A stretch of DNA of 64,000 nt from Comamonadaceae bacterium OTU4NAUVB1 (GCA_024372625.1 CP099605.1:1488001-1552000); one strand, 5' to 3'. Shown: positions 20,269 to 30,230, counted from the first letter of the stretch. Made by a program: numbers and translations. Notes: generated from the sequence alone by a model not told the origin.

Positions 20269-23200
20269 ATGTTTGTCCACCTGCGCCTGCACACCGAATT
20301 CTCCGTCGTCGACGGCACCAACCGCATCGACGAAGTCGTCCAGGCCGCCCGCGCCGACGGTCAGCCGGCTCTGGCCATTACCGACCTGAACAACCTGTTC
20401 GGCGCGGTCAAGTTCTACAAGGAAGCGCGCGGCGCGGGCGTCAAGCCGGTGCTGGGCGTGGAGGTGTTCCTCGAAGGCCTGGGCGCCGACGTTGGTGCCA
20501 TGACCCGCATCGTGCTGCTGGTGCAGAACACCACCGGCTACCTGCACCTGTCCGAACTGCTGGCGCGCGCCTGGACGCAGAACGTCGGCCGCGCGCAGTC
20601 CCAGGCGGTGGTCAAGCGGGCCTGGCTGGAGGAGCTCGGCGGCGGTCTGATCGCGCTGTCCGGTGCCCAGGCCGGGCCGCTGGGCGCGGCGCTGCTGCAG
20701 GGCCACGCGACGCGCGCCGACGACCTCGCGCGCCAGCTGTCGGCGCTGTTCCCCGATCGCTTCTACGTCGAGCTGCAGCGCGCCGGCCGACCCGACGACG
20801 AGCCGCACGTCGTCGCCGCCGTCCAGCTCGCCGCGCGGCTGGGCCTGCCGGTGGTGGCCACGCACCCGGTGCAGTTCGCCACCGCCGACGACTACGAGGC
20901 CCACGAGGCGCGCGTGTGCATCTCCGAGGGCGAGATCCTGGGCAACCCGCGCCGCGTGCGCAAGTTCACCCGCGCGCAGTACTTCAAGTCCGCCGCCGAG
21001 ATGGAGTCGCTGTTCGCCGACGTGCCCAGCGCGCTCGCCAACACCCTGGAGATCGCGCGCCGCTGCAGCCTGACGCTGGTGCTGGGCAAGCCGCAACTGC
21101 CGGATTTCCCGACGCCCGACGGCCTGCCGATCGGCGAGTATTTCCGCGTGGCCTCGTTCGCGGGCCTGGAGGAGCGCCTGGCGCACCTCTTCCCCGACGC
21201 GAAGCAGCGCGAGGCCGAGCGGCCGCGCTACGTCGAGCGGCTGGAGTTCGAGATCAACACGATCCTGAACATGGGCTTCCCCGGCTACTTCCTGATCGTG
21301 GGCGACTTCATCAACTGGGCCAAGAACAACGGCTGCCCGGTCGGACCGGGCCGGGGCTCGGGCGCGGGCTCGCTGGTGGCCTATTCGCTGAAGATCACCG
21401 ACCTCGACCCGCTGCAGTACAACCTGCTGTTCGAGCGCTTCCTGAACCCCGAACGCGTCTCGATGCCCGACTTCGACATCGACTTCTGCCAGGGCAACCG
21501 CGACCGCGTCATCGACTACGTCAAGGACAAGTACGGCCGCGACGCGGTCAGCCAGATCGCCACCTTCGGCACCATGGCCGCGCGCGCGGCGATCCGCGAC
21601 GTCGGCCGCGTGCTGGACATGAGCTACATGTTCTGCGACGGCGTGAGCAAGCTGATCCCGAACAAGCCCGGCCAGCCGGTGACCATCCAGTACCCGCCCA
21701 ATCCGAGGGTGGAGGGCGACAAGAACAACTACGCCATCGAGATGGAGCCGCAGCTCGCCGCGCGCATCGAGAAGGAGGAGGAGGTACGCATGCTCGTCGA
21801 GCTGGCGCAGAAGCTCGAGGGCATGACGCGCAACATCGGCATGCACGCCGGCGGCGTGCTGATCGCGCCGGGCAAGCTCACCGACTTCTGCCCGCTCTAC
21901 CAGCAGCCCGGCAGCGATTCGGCCGTGAGCCAGTACGACAAGGACGACGTCGAGGCCGTGGGCCTGGTCAAGTTCGACTTCCTGGGCCTGGCCACGCTGA
22001 CCATCCTGGAGATCGCGCGCGAGTTCATCGTCAAGCGCCACGTGGACCAGGCGCACTTCAACTACGAGGACATCCGGCTCGACGATCCGGGCACCTACCG
22101 CCTGTTCTCCGACGGCAAGACCGAAGCGGTGTTCCAGTTCGAATCGCGCGGCATGCAGGGCATGCTCAAGGACGCGCGGCCCACCCGGCTGGAGGACCTG
22201 ATCGCGCTCAACGCGCTCTACCGGCCGGGTCCGATGGACCTGATCCCCAGCTTCGTGGCGCGCAAGCACGGCCGCGAGCCGGTGGAGTATCCGCACCCGC
22301 TGGTGGCCGAGATGCTGTCCGAGACCTACGGGATCATGGTCTACCAGGAGCAGGTCATGCAGACCGCGCAGATCCTGGGGGGCTACTCGCTCGGCGGCGC
22401 CGACCTGCTGCGCCGCGCGATGGGCAAGAAGAAGGCCGAGGAGATGGCCGAGCACCGGTTGATCTTCCGCGCCGGCGCGGCGAAGAACGACATCCCGCAG
22501 GAGAAGGCCGACGAGATCTTCGACCTGATGGAGAAGTTCGCGGGCTACGGTTTCAACAAGTCGCACGCCGCGGCCTATTCGCTGCTGGCCTACCACACCG
22601 GCTGGCTGAAGGTGCACTACACGGCCGAGTTCTTCTGCGCCAACATGACCGTGGAAATGGACGACACCGACAAGCTCAAGGTGCTGTTCCAGGACGCCGT
22701 GAAGCATTTCGGCATCGCCTTCGAGCCGCCGGACGTCAACCGCGGGCACTACCGCTTCGAGCCGGTCACGGACAAGTCGATCCGCTACGGCCTGGGCGCG
22801 GTCAAGGGCACCGGTCAGCTGGCGGTGGAGGCCATCGTGCGCGCCCGCGAGGCCGGCGGGCCGTTCGCCAGCCTGTTCGACTTCTGCGTGCGCGTGGACC
22901 GCCAGCGCATCAACAAGCGCACCGTGGACGCGCTGATCAAGGCCGGCGCCTTCGACTCGATCCACGACAACCGCGCCTCGCTCGTCGCCTCGATCGACCG
23001 TGCCTTCGAATTCAGCGCCGCCACCGAGGCCAACGCCGCACAGGTCGACATCTTCGGCGACTGCGAGCACGGCTCGGCCGCGCAGGAACCGGCGCTGGTA
23101 CCCGCCACGCCCTGGGGCGTGAAGGAACGGCTGACCTTCGAGAAGACGGCCGTCGGCTTCTACCTGTCGGGCCACCTGTTCGACGAGGTCGCGCAGGAGG

Positions 23201-23769
23201 TGCGCCGCTTCTGCCGCCGCGAGATCGACGAGCTGCTCGACAGCCGCGAGCCGCAGGTCATCGCCGGCATCGTGAGCGACCTGCGCGTCATCAACGGGCA
23301 GCGCGGCCGCCTGGCGATCTTCAAGCTCGACGACAAGTCGCTCTCGATCGAGGCGACGGCCGACGAGGCGGTCATGAACGCCAACCGCAACACGTTGAAA
23401 GACGACGAGCTGGTCATCGTCAGCGGCCGGCTGCAGCCCGGGCGCGGCGGCTTCGAGGCGCGCTTCCAGGTGCAGCAGGTCTGGGACCTGGCGACGGCGC
23501 GCTGCCGCTTCGGCAAGTTCCTGCGCGTGGCGGTCAACGGCAAGGCGCCCGACATCGCGCGGCTGGTGAAGGACTTCCCGCCGCGCCTGGAGACGACCGA
23601 GGTCGGCGAACTGCGCCAGGGCCTGCCGGTGCGGCTGTCGCTCGCGCGCGGCGGCGCCCGGGTCGACCTGCAGCTGGGCGAGCGCGCCAGGTTTTTTCCC
23701 ACCGATGCCGCGCTCGCGAGCTGGATGGCGCAGGCCGAGGCGGGGCAGGCGGCCATCGTCTACGAATAA
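20269..23769 (+). CDS. dnaE: DNA polymerase III subunit alpha
   Basis: Catalytic subunit of the replicative polymerase, 1166 residues, the usual DnaE1 length. The N-terminal PHP domain starts VHLRLHTEFSVVDGTNRIDE. The polymerase core contains GPGRGSGAGSLVAYSLKITDLDP and MPDFDIDFCQGNRD, in which D401 and D403 are the metal-binding aspartates; YGRDAVSQIATFGTMAARAAIRDVGR follows. The helix-hairpin-helix and OB-fold (VIAGIVSDLRVINGQRGRLAIF) occupy the C-terminal third. The start at 20269 matches family N-termini; the earlier ATG at 20261 is out of frame. There is no ribosome binding site, but TACAAT lies just upstream, suggesting a leaderless message. Confidence 0.98.
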   Translation: MFVHLRLHTEFSVVDGTNRIDEVVQAARADGQPALAITDLNNLFGAVKFYKEARGAGVKPVLGVEVFLEGLGADVGAMTRIVLLVQNTTGYLHLSELLARAWTQNVGRAQSQAVVKRAWLEELGGGLIALSGAQAGPLGAALLQGHATRADDLARQLSALFPDRFYVELQRAGRPDDEPHVVAAVQLAARLGLPVVATHPVQFATADDYEAHEARVCISEGEILGNPRRVRKFTRAQYFKSAAEMESLFADVPSALANTLEIARRCSLTLVLGKPQLPDFPTPDGLPIGEYFRVASFAGLEERLAHLFPDAKQREAERPRYVERLEFEINTILNMGFPGYFLIVGDFINWAKNNGCPVGPGRGSGAGSLVAYSLKITDLDPLQYNLLFERFLNPERVSMPDFDIDFCQGNRDRVIDYVKDKYGRDAVSQIATFGTMAARAAIRDVGRVLDMSYMFCDGVSKLIPNKPGQPVTIQYPPNPRVEGDKNNYAIEMEPQLAARIEKEEEVRMLVELAQKLEGMTRNIGMHAGGVLIAPGKLTDFCPLYQQPGSDSAVSQYDKDDVEAVGLVKFDFLGLATLTILEIAREFIVKRHVDQAHFNYEDIRLDDPGTYRLFSDGKTEAVFQFESRGMQGMLKDARPTRLEDLIALNALYRPGPMDLIPSFVARKHGREPVEYPHPLVAEMLSETYGIMVYQEQVMQTAQILGGYSLGGADLLRRAMGKKKAEEMAEHRLIFRAGAAKNDIPQEKADEIFDLMEKFAGYGFNKSHAAAYSLLAYHTGWLKVHYTAEFFCANMTVEMDDTDKLKVLFQDAVKHFGIAFEPPDVNRGHYRFEPVTDKSIRYGLGAVKGTGQLAVEAIVRAREAGGPFASLFDFCVRVDRQRINKRTVDALIKAGAFDSIHDNRASLVASIDRAFEFSAATEANAAQVDIFGDCEHGSAAQEPALVPATPWGVKERLTFEKTAVGFYLSGHLFDEVAQEVRRFCRREIDELLDSREPQVIAGIVSDLRVINGQRGRLAIFKLDDKSLSIEATADEAVMNANRNTLKDDELVIVSGRLQPGRGGFEARFQVQQVWDLATARCRFGKFLRVAVNGKAPDIARLVKDFPPRLETTEVGELRQGLPVRLSLARGGARVDLQLGERARFFPTDAALASWMAQAEAGQAAIVYE

Positions 23770-23918
23770 CCGGTGGATCGATTAATGCGCACTTGTGAAG
23801 ATTTGAAACATGGAAGAGGGGGTTTGTAAGCTTTTTTCAATACAATTTGAATTGCCTTGTAACAATAAATAGCTACCGCGTGCAAGGCCTTCCTCCCTTC
23901 ACTTCCAAGAGTGTCCGC
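23770..23918 (+). promoter_or_regulatory. AT-rich leader and promoter region of the tandem cupin genes
   Basis: This 149-base gap is strikingly AT-rich compared with its neighbours, especially 23822-23872. It contains CAATT-TG-AATTG (23843-23854) and TTGT-A-ACAA (23857-23865), two small palindromes, with TTGAAT and AATAAAT as promoter-like elements. A specific -35/-10 pair cannot be assigned with confidence. Confidence 0.45.
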
Positions 23919-24788
23919 ATGCGCTGTTTCCAGGATTCCCCTTCGCTGAGCCGGCTCGACCGCGCGCCGTTCAAGTTCGGACACACGCTGCTGGGCCACC
24001 CGGCGCTCGGCCTGGACAACCTGGCCAAGGTGCTGCCGGCGCTGCCGAAGGCGCGCGTGCACTATTCCAAGGGGTTCCTGAAGAACGGCGACGACTTCGA
24101 GTCGGCCCTGTGCAAGGGCGAGCCACGCGCCATGAGCATCGAGGAGACCATCGAGCAGATCCGCGTCTCCGATTCGTACATCATGGTCGACGGCCCGCAG
24201 GAACACGCCTCGTTCGCGCCGCTCTACCGCGAGCTGATCGGTGACGTGGAGACGATCATGCGGCGCTGCGGCGTCGGCGAGCGGGTCACCGATCCGCGCC
24301 TGTTCCTGTTCATCGCCTCGCCCGACAGCGTCACGCCGTTCCACATCGACCGGTATTCGAACTTCCTGATGCAGTTCCGCGGCAGCAAGGAGGTCTCGGT
24401 CTTCCCCCAATGGGACGAGCGCCTGGTGTCGAGCGAGAACAAGGAAGCGTACGTGGCGCTCGCCAACACCAAGTTGCCCTGGAAGCCGGAATTCGACGCG
24501 CTGGGCACGAAGTTCGACTTCCGTCCGGGCGACGCGGTCCACATCCCGTTCACCGCCGGCCACCACGTGCGCAACGGCGCCGACGACATCTCGATCTCCC
24601 TGTCGATCTTCTTCAGCACGCGGGAGAGCCTGGCCTGGCAGAACGCGCTGCGCTTCAACCACGCATCGCGCGGCATGCTCCAGCGCGTGGGCATGACGCC
24701 GGCACCGGTCGGCCACCAGCCGTGGCGCGACGTCGGCAAGTCCTACATGTGGCGCGCGATGCGGGGCGTCCGCCAGACGCTGCGCTGA
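23919..24788 (+). CDS. JmjC/cupin-8-like Fe(II)/2-oxoglutarate-type protein, copy 1
   Basis: 289 residues. The core TPFHIDRYSNFLMQFRGSKEVSVFPQWDE carries the HxD iron motif (H142, D144) and a Lys suited to bind 2-oxoglutarate. RPGDAVHIPFTAGHHVRNG provides the distal His (H215 or H216). This is the layout of JmjC-like/cupin-8 hydroxylases of proteins or small molecules; homologues are named 'cupin-like' or 'transcriptional regulator'. No DNA-binding domain is visible. The ATG at 23919 was chosen because copy 2 starts with the matching MxCF sequence; a TTG 24 codons upstream is possible. It is followed after 50 bases by a full-length paralogue. The substrate is unknown. Confidence 0.83.
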   Translation: MRCFQDSPSLSRLDRAPFKFGHTLLGHPALGLDNLAKVLPALPKARVHYSKGFLKNGDDFESALCKGEPRAMSIEETIEQIRVSDSYIMVDGPQEHASFAPLYRELIGDVETIMRRCGVGERVTDPRLFLFIASPDSVTPFHIDRYSNFLMQFRGSKEVSVFPQWDERLVSSENKEAYVALANTKLPWKPEFDALGTKFDFRPGDAVHIPFTAGHHVRNGADDISISLSIFFSTRESLAWQNALRFNHASRGMLQRVGMTPAPVGHQPWRDVGKSYMWRAMRGVRQTLR

Positions 24789-24838
24789 TACGCGCAATAG
24801 AAAAGAATTACATTGCGGGGAGCGACCAGGGTGCCCCC

Positions 24839-25708
24839 ATGCAATGTTTCGAGAACGCGACGGACTTCGACAAGTTCGATCGCACCGCCTTCAAGTTTCG
24901 TCACCGCCTCATGGGGCATCCGGCCCTGAGCCTGGAAAACCTGGCGCGCGTGCTGCCCGCGCTGCCGAGGAAGCAGGTGATGCATTCGATGGGCCGGCTG
25001 AAGAACGGCGACGACTTCGAAGGCACCTTCCGGGGCCGCTCGCGGGGACCGGGCATCGAGGAGACGATCGAGAACATCCGCACCTCCGATTCCTACGTGA
25101 TGGTCAGCAACCCGGAGGTCGACGCGTCGTTCGCGCCGCTGCACCGCGAACTGGTCGCCGACGTCGAGGCGCTGATGCGGCGCCAGGGCGCCGGTTCGCG
25201 CATCGTCGAGCCGCAGCTCTACCTCTTCATCGCCTCGCCCGGCAGCGTCACGCCGTTCCACATCGACCGCTACTCGACCTTCCTGATGCAGTTCCGCGGC
25301 AGCAAGCAGGTCAGCGTCTTCGGCCAATGGGACGAGCGCGTGGTGAGCCAGGTGCACCGCGAGGCCTACGTGGCGTACGCCAACACCCGCCTGCCGTGGT
25401 CGCAGGACGCGGACGCCCTGGGAACGTGCTTCGAGTTCCGTCCCGGCGAGGCGTTGCACATCCCGTTCGTCGCCGGGCACCACGTGCGCAATGGCGACGA
25501 CGACGTGTCGATCTCGATGTCGATCATCTTCAACACGCCGCAGTCGATGGCCTGGCGCCGGGCGCTGGCGTTCAACCACTCGGCCCGGCCGGTGCTGGGG
25601 CGCGTCGGTCTGGCGCCCGCGCCGGTGGGGCGCCAGCCATGGCGCGACGGTGTCAAGTCGCGGCTCTGGAGCGCGGCGCAATCGGCCCGTCAGGCGATCC
25701 GGCGCTAG
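24839..25708 (+). CDS. JmjC/cupin-8-like Fe(II)/2-oxoglutarate-type protein, copy 2
   Basis: 289 residues, exactly the length of copy 1 and homologous end to end: both have KNGDDFE near residue 50, IEETIE-IR-SDSY near 75, and TPFHIDRYS-FLMQFRGSK. The iron motif is H141/D143, with the distal His in HIPFVAGHHVRNG. Both end in a basic tail (here QPWRDGVKSRLWSAAQSARQAIRR). Copies differ at many scattered positions, so the duplication is not recent. The intergenic 50 bases include a short AT-rich stretch (AATAGAAAAGAATTACATT) that could carry its own promoter. It converges on tolA, with 30 bases between stops. Confidence 0.83.
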   Translation: MQCFENATDFDKFDRTAFKFRHRLMGHPALSLENLARVLPALPRKQVMHSMGRLKNGDDFEGTFRGRSRGPGIEETIENIRTSDSYVMVSNPEVDASFAPLHRELVADVEALMRRQGAGSRIVEPQLYLFIASPGSVTPFHIDRYSTFLMQFRGSKQVSVFGQWDERVVSQVHREAYVAYANTRLPWSQDADALGTCFEFRPGEALHIPFVAGHHVRNGDDDVSISMSIIFNTPQSMAWRRALAFNHSARPVLGRVGLAPAPVGRQPWRDGVKSRLWSAAQSARQAIRR

Positions 25709-25738
25709 CGCCCCGACGCCCCGGGTCCGCCGCCCGGC

Positions 25739-26851
25739 TCAGCGCTTGGGCTTGAGCTGCACGATCAGCGCCGTCGGCACCCGGCCGTCGATGTCGCGCG
25801 GCAGCCGCTCGGTCTTCTGCAGCGCGCGCAGGGCCGCCTGGTCCCAGGCGGGCAGGCCGCTCGACTTGACCAGCCGCGGCGTGCCGACGATGGTGCCGTC
25901 GGGCGCCAGGCGCACGTCGAATTCGGCGCCGGGATTGCCGCTCACCAGGTCCGCGTCCGGGAAGACGACATTGGGCCGCACCGCCGCCGCGACGCGGCCG
26001 CCATAACTGCCCGAGGGACCGGACGACTTCTGCGCGTTGCCCGTGGCGCCGTCGTCGCCGCTGGCGCCGGCGAGGCCCTGCATGCGCTTGAGCGTGGCGG
26101 CACGGTCGGCCGCGGCCTGCTTGGCGGCGGCGGCGGACGCGGCGGCCGCGGCATCCGCCCTGGCCTTGGCTTCGGCCTTGCGCGCCTCGGCCTGTTTCGT
26201 CTCGGCGGCCTGCTTCGCCTCGGCCTGCTGTCGGGCCTCGGCCTCCTTCTTGCGGCGGGCGTCGGCCTGGGCCTTCTGCTGGGCTTCGCGGCGGTCCTCG
26301 GCTTCCTCCTCCGCGCGGCGCCTGGCTTCGAGTTCCTTCTTGTCCTGTGCGGCCTTCTTCGCCGCCTCCCGGGCGGCTTCCTTCGCGGCTTCGCGCTTCT
26401 TCTCCTGCCGCGCTTCCTCCAGGTCGCGCTCGCGTTCCTTCTGCTCCTTGAGCTTCTTCTCCCGTTCGAGCGCGATGTCGGGCGCGCGCGGGGCGGGCGT
26501 GGGATCGGGCGGGCGCACGGCGGGCGCCGGGGGCGGGGGCGGTGCCGGCCGGGGCGCCGGCGCGGGGGCGGGCGGGGGCGGCGGAGGAGGCGGAGGAGGC
26601 GGCGGCGGCGGCGTCGCGGGCTCCGGCGTCGGCGCGGGCGGCTGCGACAGGCGCGGCGCCGCGCGCTGCACGGTCGACGACCAGATCTCGGCCTCGACGG
26701 CGTCGCTTTCCTCGGTGTCGCGTTTCCAGCTGACGCCCCAGGTCAGCGCGGCGATGAGCACCACGTGCGCCAGCAGCGCGAACACCACCGCGCGCGGCGT
26801 GCCGCGCTGGGGCGGGGGCGCGAATTCGGGGCGGTCCGAAGCGAGCGACAT
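25739..26851 (-). CDS. tolA: Cell envelope integrity protein TolA
   Basis: 370 residues. Tol-Pal link between inner membrane and periplasm, needed for outer-membrane constriction at division. A single N-terminal membrane helix (VVFALLAHVVLIAALTWGV, near 22-40) is followed by a long polyproline tract (about residues 70-125), then an Ala/Lys/Glu-rich helical stalk (about 130-250) and a C-terminal TonB/TolA domain with VVFPDADLVSGNPGAEFDVRLAPDGTIVG and WDQAALRAL. The polyproline tract before the stalk is unusually long. It is the last gene of the rib-nus-tol run, three bases after tolR; tolB and pal are not in the window. Confidence 0.93.
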   Translation of the reverse strand: MSLASDRPEFAPPPQRGTPRAVVFALLAHVVLIAALTWGVSWKRDTEESDAVEAEIWSSTVQRAAPRLSQPPAPTPEPATPPPPPPPPPPPPPPAPAPAPRPAPPPPPAPAVRPPDPTPAPRAPDIALEREKKLKEQKERERDLEEARQEKKREAAKEAAREAAKKAAQDKKELEARRRAEEEAEDRREAQQKAQADARRKKEAEARQQAEAKQAAETKQAEARKAEAKARADAAAAASAAAAKQAAADRAATLKRMQGLAGASGDDGATGNAQKSSGPSGSYGGRVAAAVRPNVVFPDADLVSGNPGAEFDVRLAPDGTIVGTPRLVKSSGLPAWDQAALRALQKTERLPRDIDGRVPTALIVQLKPKR

Positions 26852-26854
26852 CCC

Positions 26855-27292
<438 letters not shown>

Positions 27293-27335
27293 GGGGTTCT
27301 CCGGTGCTTCGCTTGGGGAGGGCGCGCGGCGCCGC

Positions 27336-28085
27336 TCAGCGGCCCGTGGCCGAGACGCCGCCGGTGGCCGCGCTCGGGCTGGCCGGCAGGTGCGTCGACA
27401 GGTTGCGCTGCAGGATGTTGGAGAACTCCTCGATGAAGGTCTCCAGCGCGATGGCGATCTTGTCGATCTCGCGCGCGAAGCGGTTGTAGCTGACCACCGC
27501 CGGAATCGCGGCGAACAGGCCGATGGCAGTGGCCACCAGCGCCTCGGCGATGCCGGGGGCCACGGTGGCCAGCGTCACCTGGGCCAGCGCGGCCAGGCCG
27601 GTGAAGGCGTGCATGATCCCCCAGACCGTGCCGAACAGGCCGACGTAGGGCGACACCGAACCGACCGTGGCGAGGAACGAGAGGTTCGACTCGGCCACGT
27701 CGAGTTCGCGCTGGAAGCTCGCGCGCATGGCGCGGCGGGCGCCGTCGAGCAGCGTGCCGGCGTCGGCGACGTGGCGCTCGCGCAGCTTCTGGTACTCGCG
27801 CATGCCCGAGGCGAAGATGCGCTCCATCGGGCCGGACAGCTTGGCGTTCTGCGCGGCCGCGGAGAACAGCTCGTTCAGGCTGGTGCCCGACCAGAACTCG
27901 CGCTCGAAGTCGTCGTTGAGCGCGCGCATGCGCTTGAGCGCGAAGAACTTGCGGAAGATCGCGGCCCAGCTCGCGATGGAGATGCCCACGAGCAGGAGCA
28001 CGACCAGCTGCACGACGAAGCTCGCGTGCAGCAGAAGGGTGACGATGGAGAGGTCTTGGTTCATGGCTTGGGTGGAGTGATTCAT
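27336..28085 (-). CDS. tolQ: Tol-Pal system protein TolQ (ExbB/TolQ family)
   Basis: 249 residues, three predicted membrane helices: LLLHASFVVQLVVLLLVGISIASWAAIF (near 17-45), then the pair VGSVSPYVGLFGTVWGIMHAF and VAPGIAEALVATAIGLFAAIPAVV, with the MotA/TolQ/ExbB signature. It energises TolA with TolR. The ATG at 28085 overlaps the ybgC stop (ATGA); an internal ATG at 28064 would remove seven residues and is possible. The ybgC-tolQ-tolR-tolA order is the classical Tol operon order. Confidence 0.94.
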   Translation of the reverse strand: MNHSTQAMNQDLSIVTLLLHASFVVQLVVLLLVGISIASWAAIFRKFFALKRMRALNDDFEREFWSGTSLNELFSAAAQNAKLSGPMERIFASGMREYQKLRERHVADAGTLLDGARRAMRASFQRELDVAESNLSFLATVGSVSPYVGLFGTVWGIMHAFTGLAALAQVTLATVAPGIAEALVATAIGLFAAIPAVVSYNRFAREIDKIAIALETFIEEFSNILQRNLSTHLPASPSAATGGVSATGR

Positions 28086-28498
28086 GGAGCGCCGTGGCGC
28101 GCCAGGGTTCCCGCGACGTGCCGGGGCATGCGCGCGGGCCGCAGCGACGCCGCGTCGACCCAGCCGATGCGGATGGCGCCCTCGCACAGCAGCGCGTCGG
28201 GCTCGGCCCTGGACAGCACGCGCTGGGCGATGGTGAGGGAGGCGGCGCCGCGCTGCGTGAGCTCGGCCGTGACGACCAGCAGGTCGTCCAGGCGCGCCGG
28301 GCGGTGGTATTTGAGCTGCGTGTCGCTGACGACGAACATGCCGCCGGTGGCCTCGCGAAGGGCGTGCTGCTCGATGCCCATGGCGCGCAACCATTCGGTG
28401 CGGGCGCGCTCCATGAACTTCAGGTAGTTGGCGTAGAACACGATGCCGCCGGCATCGGTGTCCTCCCAGTACACCCGGATGTCGAAGGCGAAGCTCAT
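28082..28498 (-). CDS. ybgC: Tol-Pal-associated acyl-CoA thioesterase YbgC
   Basis: 138 residues, single hotdog domain. VYWEDTDAGGIVFYANYLKFMERARTEWLR near residue 10 carries the active-site Asp of the 4-hydroxybenzoyl-CoA thioesterase family. YbgC hydrolyses acyl-CoA or acyl-ACP thioesters, with a proposed link to phospholipid metabolism at the membrane. The gene overlaps by ATGA both the aminotransferase upstream and tolQ downstream, the standard Tol-operon position. Confidence 0.94.
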   Translation of the reverse strand: MSFAFDIRVYWEDTDAGGIVFYANYLKFMERARTEWLRAMGIEQHALREATGGMFVVSDTQLKYHRPARLDDLLVVTAELTQRGAASLTIAQRVLSRAEPDALLCEGAIRIGWVDAASLRPARMPRHVAGTLARHGAP

Positions 28499-29682
28499 GC
28501 GGCCGCCAGCGCCTCGATCCGCCCGATGGCCTCCTGGAGGTGCGACATCGAGCTGGCGGTGGAGAAGCGCACGAAGTCCGCCGTTCCGGCGTGGCCGAAA
28601 TCGCGTCCCGGCGTCACGGCCACGTGGGCGCGCCGCATCAGCTCGAACGTGGTGTCCCAGCTGCCTTCGACGCCCAGCCTGCGCGCCAGCGCGGTGCAGT
28701 CCGCCCAGGCGTAGAAGGCGCCGTCGGGCATCACCGGCACCGGCAGCCCGAGGGCCTCGAGCCGCGGGATGAACCAGTCGCGCCGGGCCTTGAACTCGGC
28801 GCGGCGTCGTTCGTACTCGGCGATGCTTTCGGCCTCGAAGCACGCCAGCGCCGCGTGCTGCGACACGGTGCTCGCGCAGATGAAGAGGTTCTGCGCCAGC
28901 CGCTCGACGGCCGCCACCAGCACGTCGGGCACCACCAGCCAGCCCAGGCGCCAGCCGGTCATGCTGAAGTACTTGCTGAAGCTGTTGATGCTGATGACCT
29001 GGTCGTCGATGGCCAGCGCGCTCTGGCCGTAGCGTTCGTCGTGCGACAGGCCCAGGTAGATCTCGTCGACCAGCGTGACGCCGCCGCGCCGCGTCACGAC
29101 CTCGTGGATGCGGCGCAGCGCGTCCGGCGCGATCGAGGTGCCGGTCGGGTTCGATGGCGAGGCCAGCAGCACGCCGCGCGTGCGCGCGCCCCAGGCGGCC
29201 TCGACCTTCCCGGCGCTGAGCTGGAAGCGCTCGGCGGCGGTGGTGGGGATCAGGACCGGCGTGCCTTCGGCGGCGGTCACGAAATGCCGGTTGCACGGAT
29301 AGCTCGGATCGGGCAGCAGGATCTCGTCGCCGGCGTCGATCAGCGCCAGGCAGGCCAGTTGCAGCGCGGCGGAGGCGCCGGCGGTGACCACGATGCGCCG
29401 TGCCGGCACGTCGATGCCGAAACGCTGCCGGTACCAGTCCGAGATGCGCTCGCGCAGCGCGTGCAGTCCGGTGGCCGGGGTGTATTGCGTGGCGCCGGCG
29501 CGCACCGCCCGCAGGGCCGCCTCCTGCACCAGCGGCGGCGCCGTGAAGTCGGGCTCGCCGATGTTCAGGAAGATCATCGGACGCTCGGTGTGGGCCACCT
29601 CGCGCGCCAGCACGCCGGCCGCCTTGGCCACCTCCATCACGTAGAACGGCTCGATGCGCTCGGCGCGCCGCGAGATCCTCAT
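28495..29682 (-). CDS. PLP-dependent class I/II aminotransferase
   Basis: 395 residues. Fold type I aminotransferase: [20 protein letters not shown] and [20 protein letters not shown] at the N-terminus, SPSNPTGT near 170, [11 protein letters not shown] near 195, and the PLP lysine in [19 protein letters not shown] near 230. The C-terminal Arg for the substrate carboxylate is in FVRFSTASS. Substrate specificity cannot be read from the sequence; the family includes aspartate, alanine and aromatic transaminases. The ATG overlaps the nusB stop (ATGA), and its own stop overlaps ybgC the same way. Confidence 0.9.
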   Translation of the reverse strand: MRISRRAERIEPFYVMEVAKAAGVLAREVAHTERPMIFLNIGEPDFTAPPLVQEAALRAVRAGATQYTPATGLHALRERISDWYRQRFGIDVPARRIVVTAGASAALQLACLALIDAGDEILLPDPSYPCNRHFVTAAEGTPVLIPTTAAERFQLSAGKVEAAWGARTRGVLLASPSNPTGTSIAPDALRRIHEVVTRRGGVTLVDEIYLGLSHDERYGQSALAIDDQVISINSFSKYFSMTGWRLGWLVVPDVLVAAVERLAQNLFICASTVSQHAALACFEAESIAEYERRRAEFKARRDWFIPRLEALGLPVPVMPDGAFYAWADCTALARRLGVEGSWDTTFELMRRAHVAVTPGRDFGHAGTADFVRFSTASSMSHLQEAIGRIEALAAA

Positions 29683-30230
29683 GCGCGGGCCTTGCCCGAG
29701 GCCCGGTCGGCTTCGACCTCGCCGCCGCGCAGCTGCGGGGCCAGGCCGTTCAACACGGCGTTGACGTACTTGTGGCCGTCCGTGCCGCCGAACTCCTTGG
29801 CCAGCTCGATGCACTCGTTGAGCACCACGCGCCACGGCACGTCCAGGCAATGGCGGAACTCGTAGACGCCGATCCACATGACGGCGTGCTCGATGGGCGA
29901 GATCTCGGCCATCTTGCGGTCGAGCAGCGGCACGATCAGCGCGTCGAGTTCGGCCTCCTCGCGGATCGCGCCGTGCAGCAGCGCGTCGTAGTGCGCCGCG
30001 TCGGCCTTGTGGAAGCCCGCGAGGTCGCGCGTGAAGTGGTCGATGTCGGTCGGGTCGTTGCGGCCGACCAGGTGCTGGTAGAGCGCCTGCAGGGCGAACT
30101 CGCGCGAGCGGCTGCGGTTGGACTTGGCCGAGGCCTTGCGGGCGCCGGTGCTGGTCAGGCCGCTGCGCGACTGGCGCTGCGGACGGCCGTCGGCGGCGGC
30201 GGAGGGGGTCGGGCGGGCGTCGTCGGTCAT
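29679..30230 (-). CDS. nusB: Transcription antitermination factor NusB
   Basis: 183 residues. It binds boxA RNA with NusE/S10 in rRNA antitermination. The all-helical core runs from [17 protein letters not shown] to [14 protein letters not shown], with [25 protein letters not shown] the most conserved part. An N-terminal tail of about 40 residues (Arg/Ser/Ala rich) precedes the core and is longer than in E. coli. The ribH-nusB adjacency is ancient and widespread; here the two overlap by ATGA at 30227-30230. Confidence 0.95.
   Translation of the reverse strand: MTDDARPTPSAAADGRPQRQSRSGLTSTGARKASAKSNRSRSREFALQALYQHLVGRNDPTDIDHFTRDLAGFHKADAAHYDALLHGAIREEAELDALIVPLLDRKMAEISPIEHAVMWIGVYEFRHCLDVPWRVVLNECIELAKEFGGTDGHKYVNAVLNGLAPQLRGGEVEADRASGKARA

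Noticed and set aside
20185..23175. 996-codon open frame antisense to dnaE
   Set aside because: Same composition artefact; no domain and no ribosome binding site.
26500..26640. GGC/GGA repeat considered as an intergenic tandem repeat
   Set aside because: It is the polyproline coding part of tolA.
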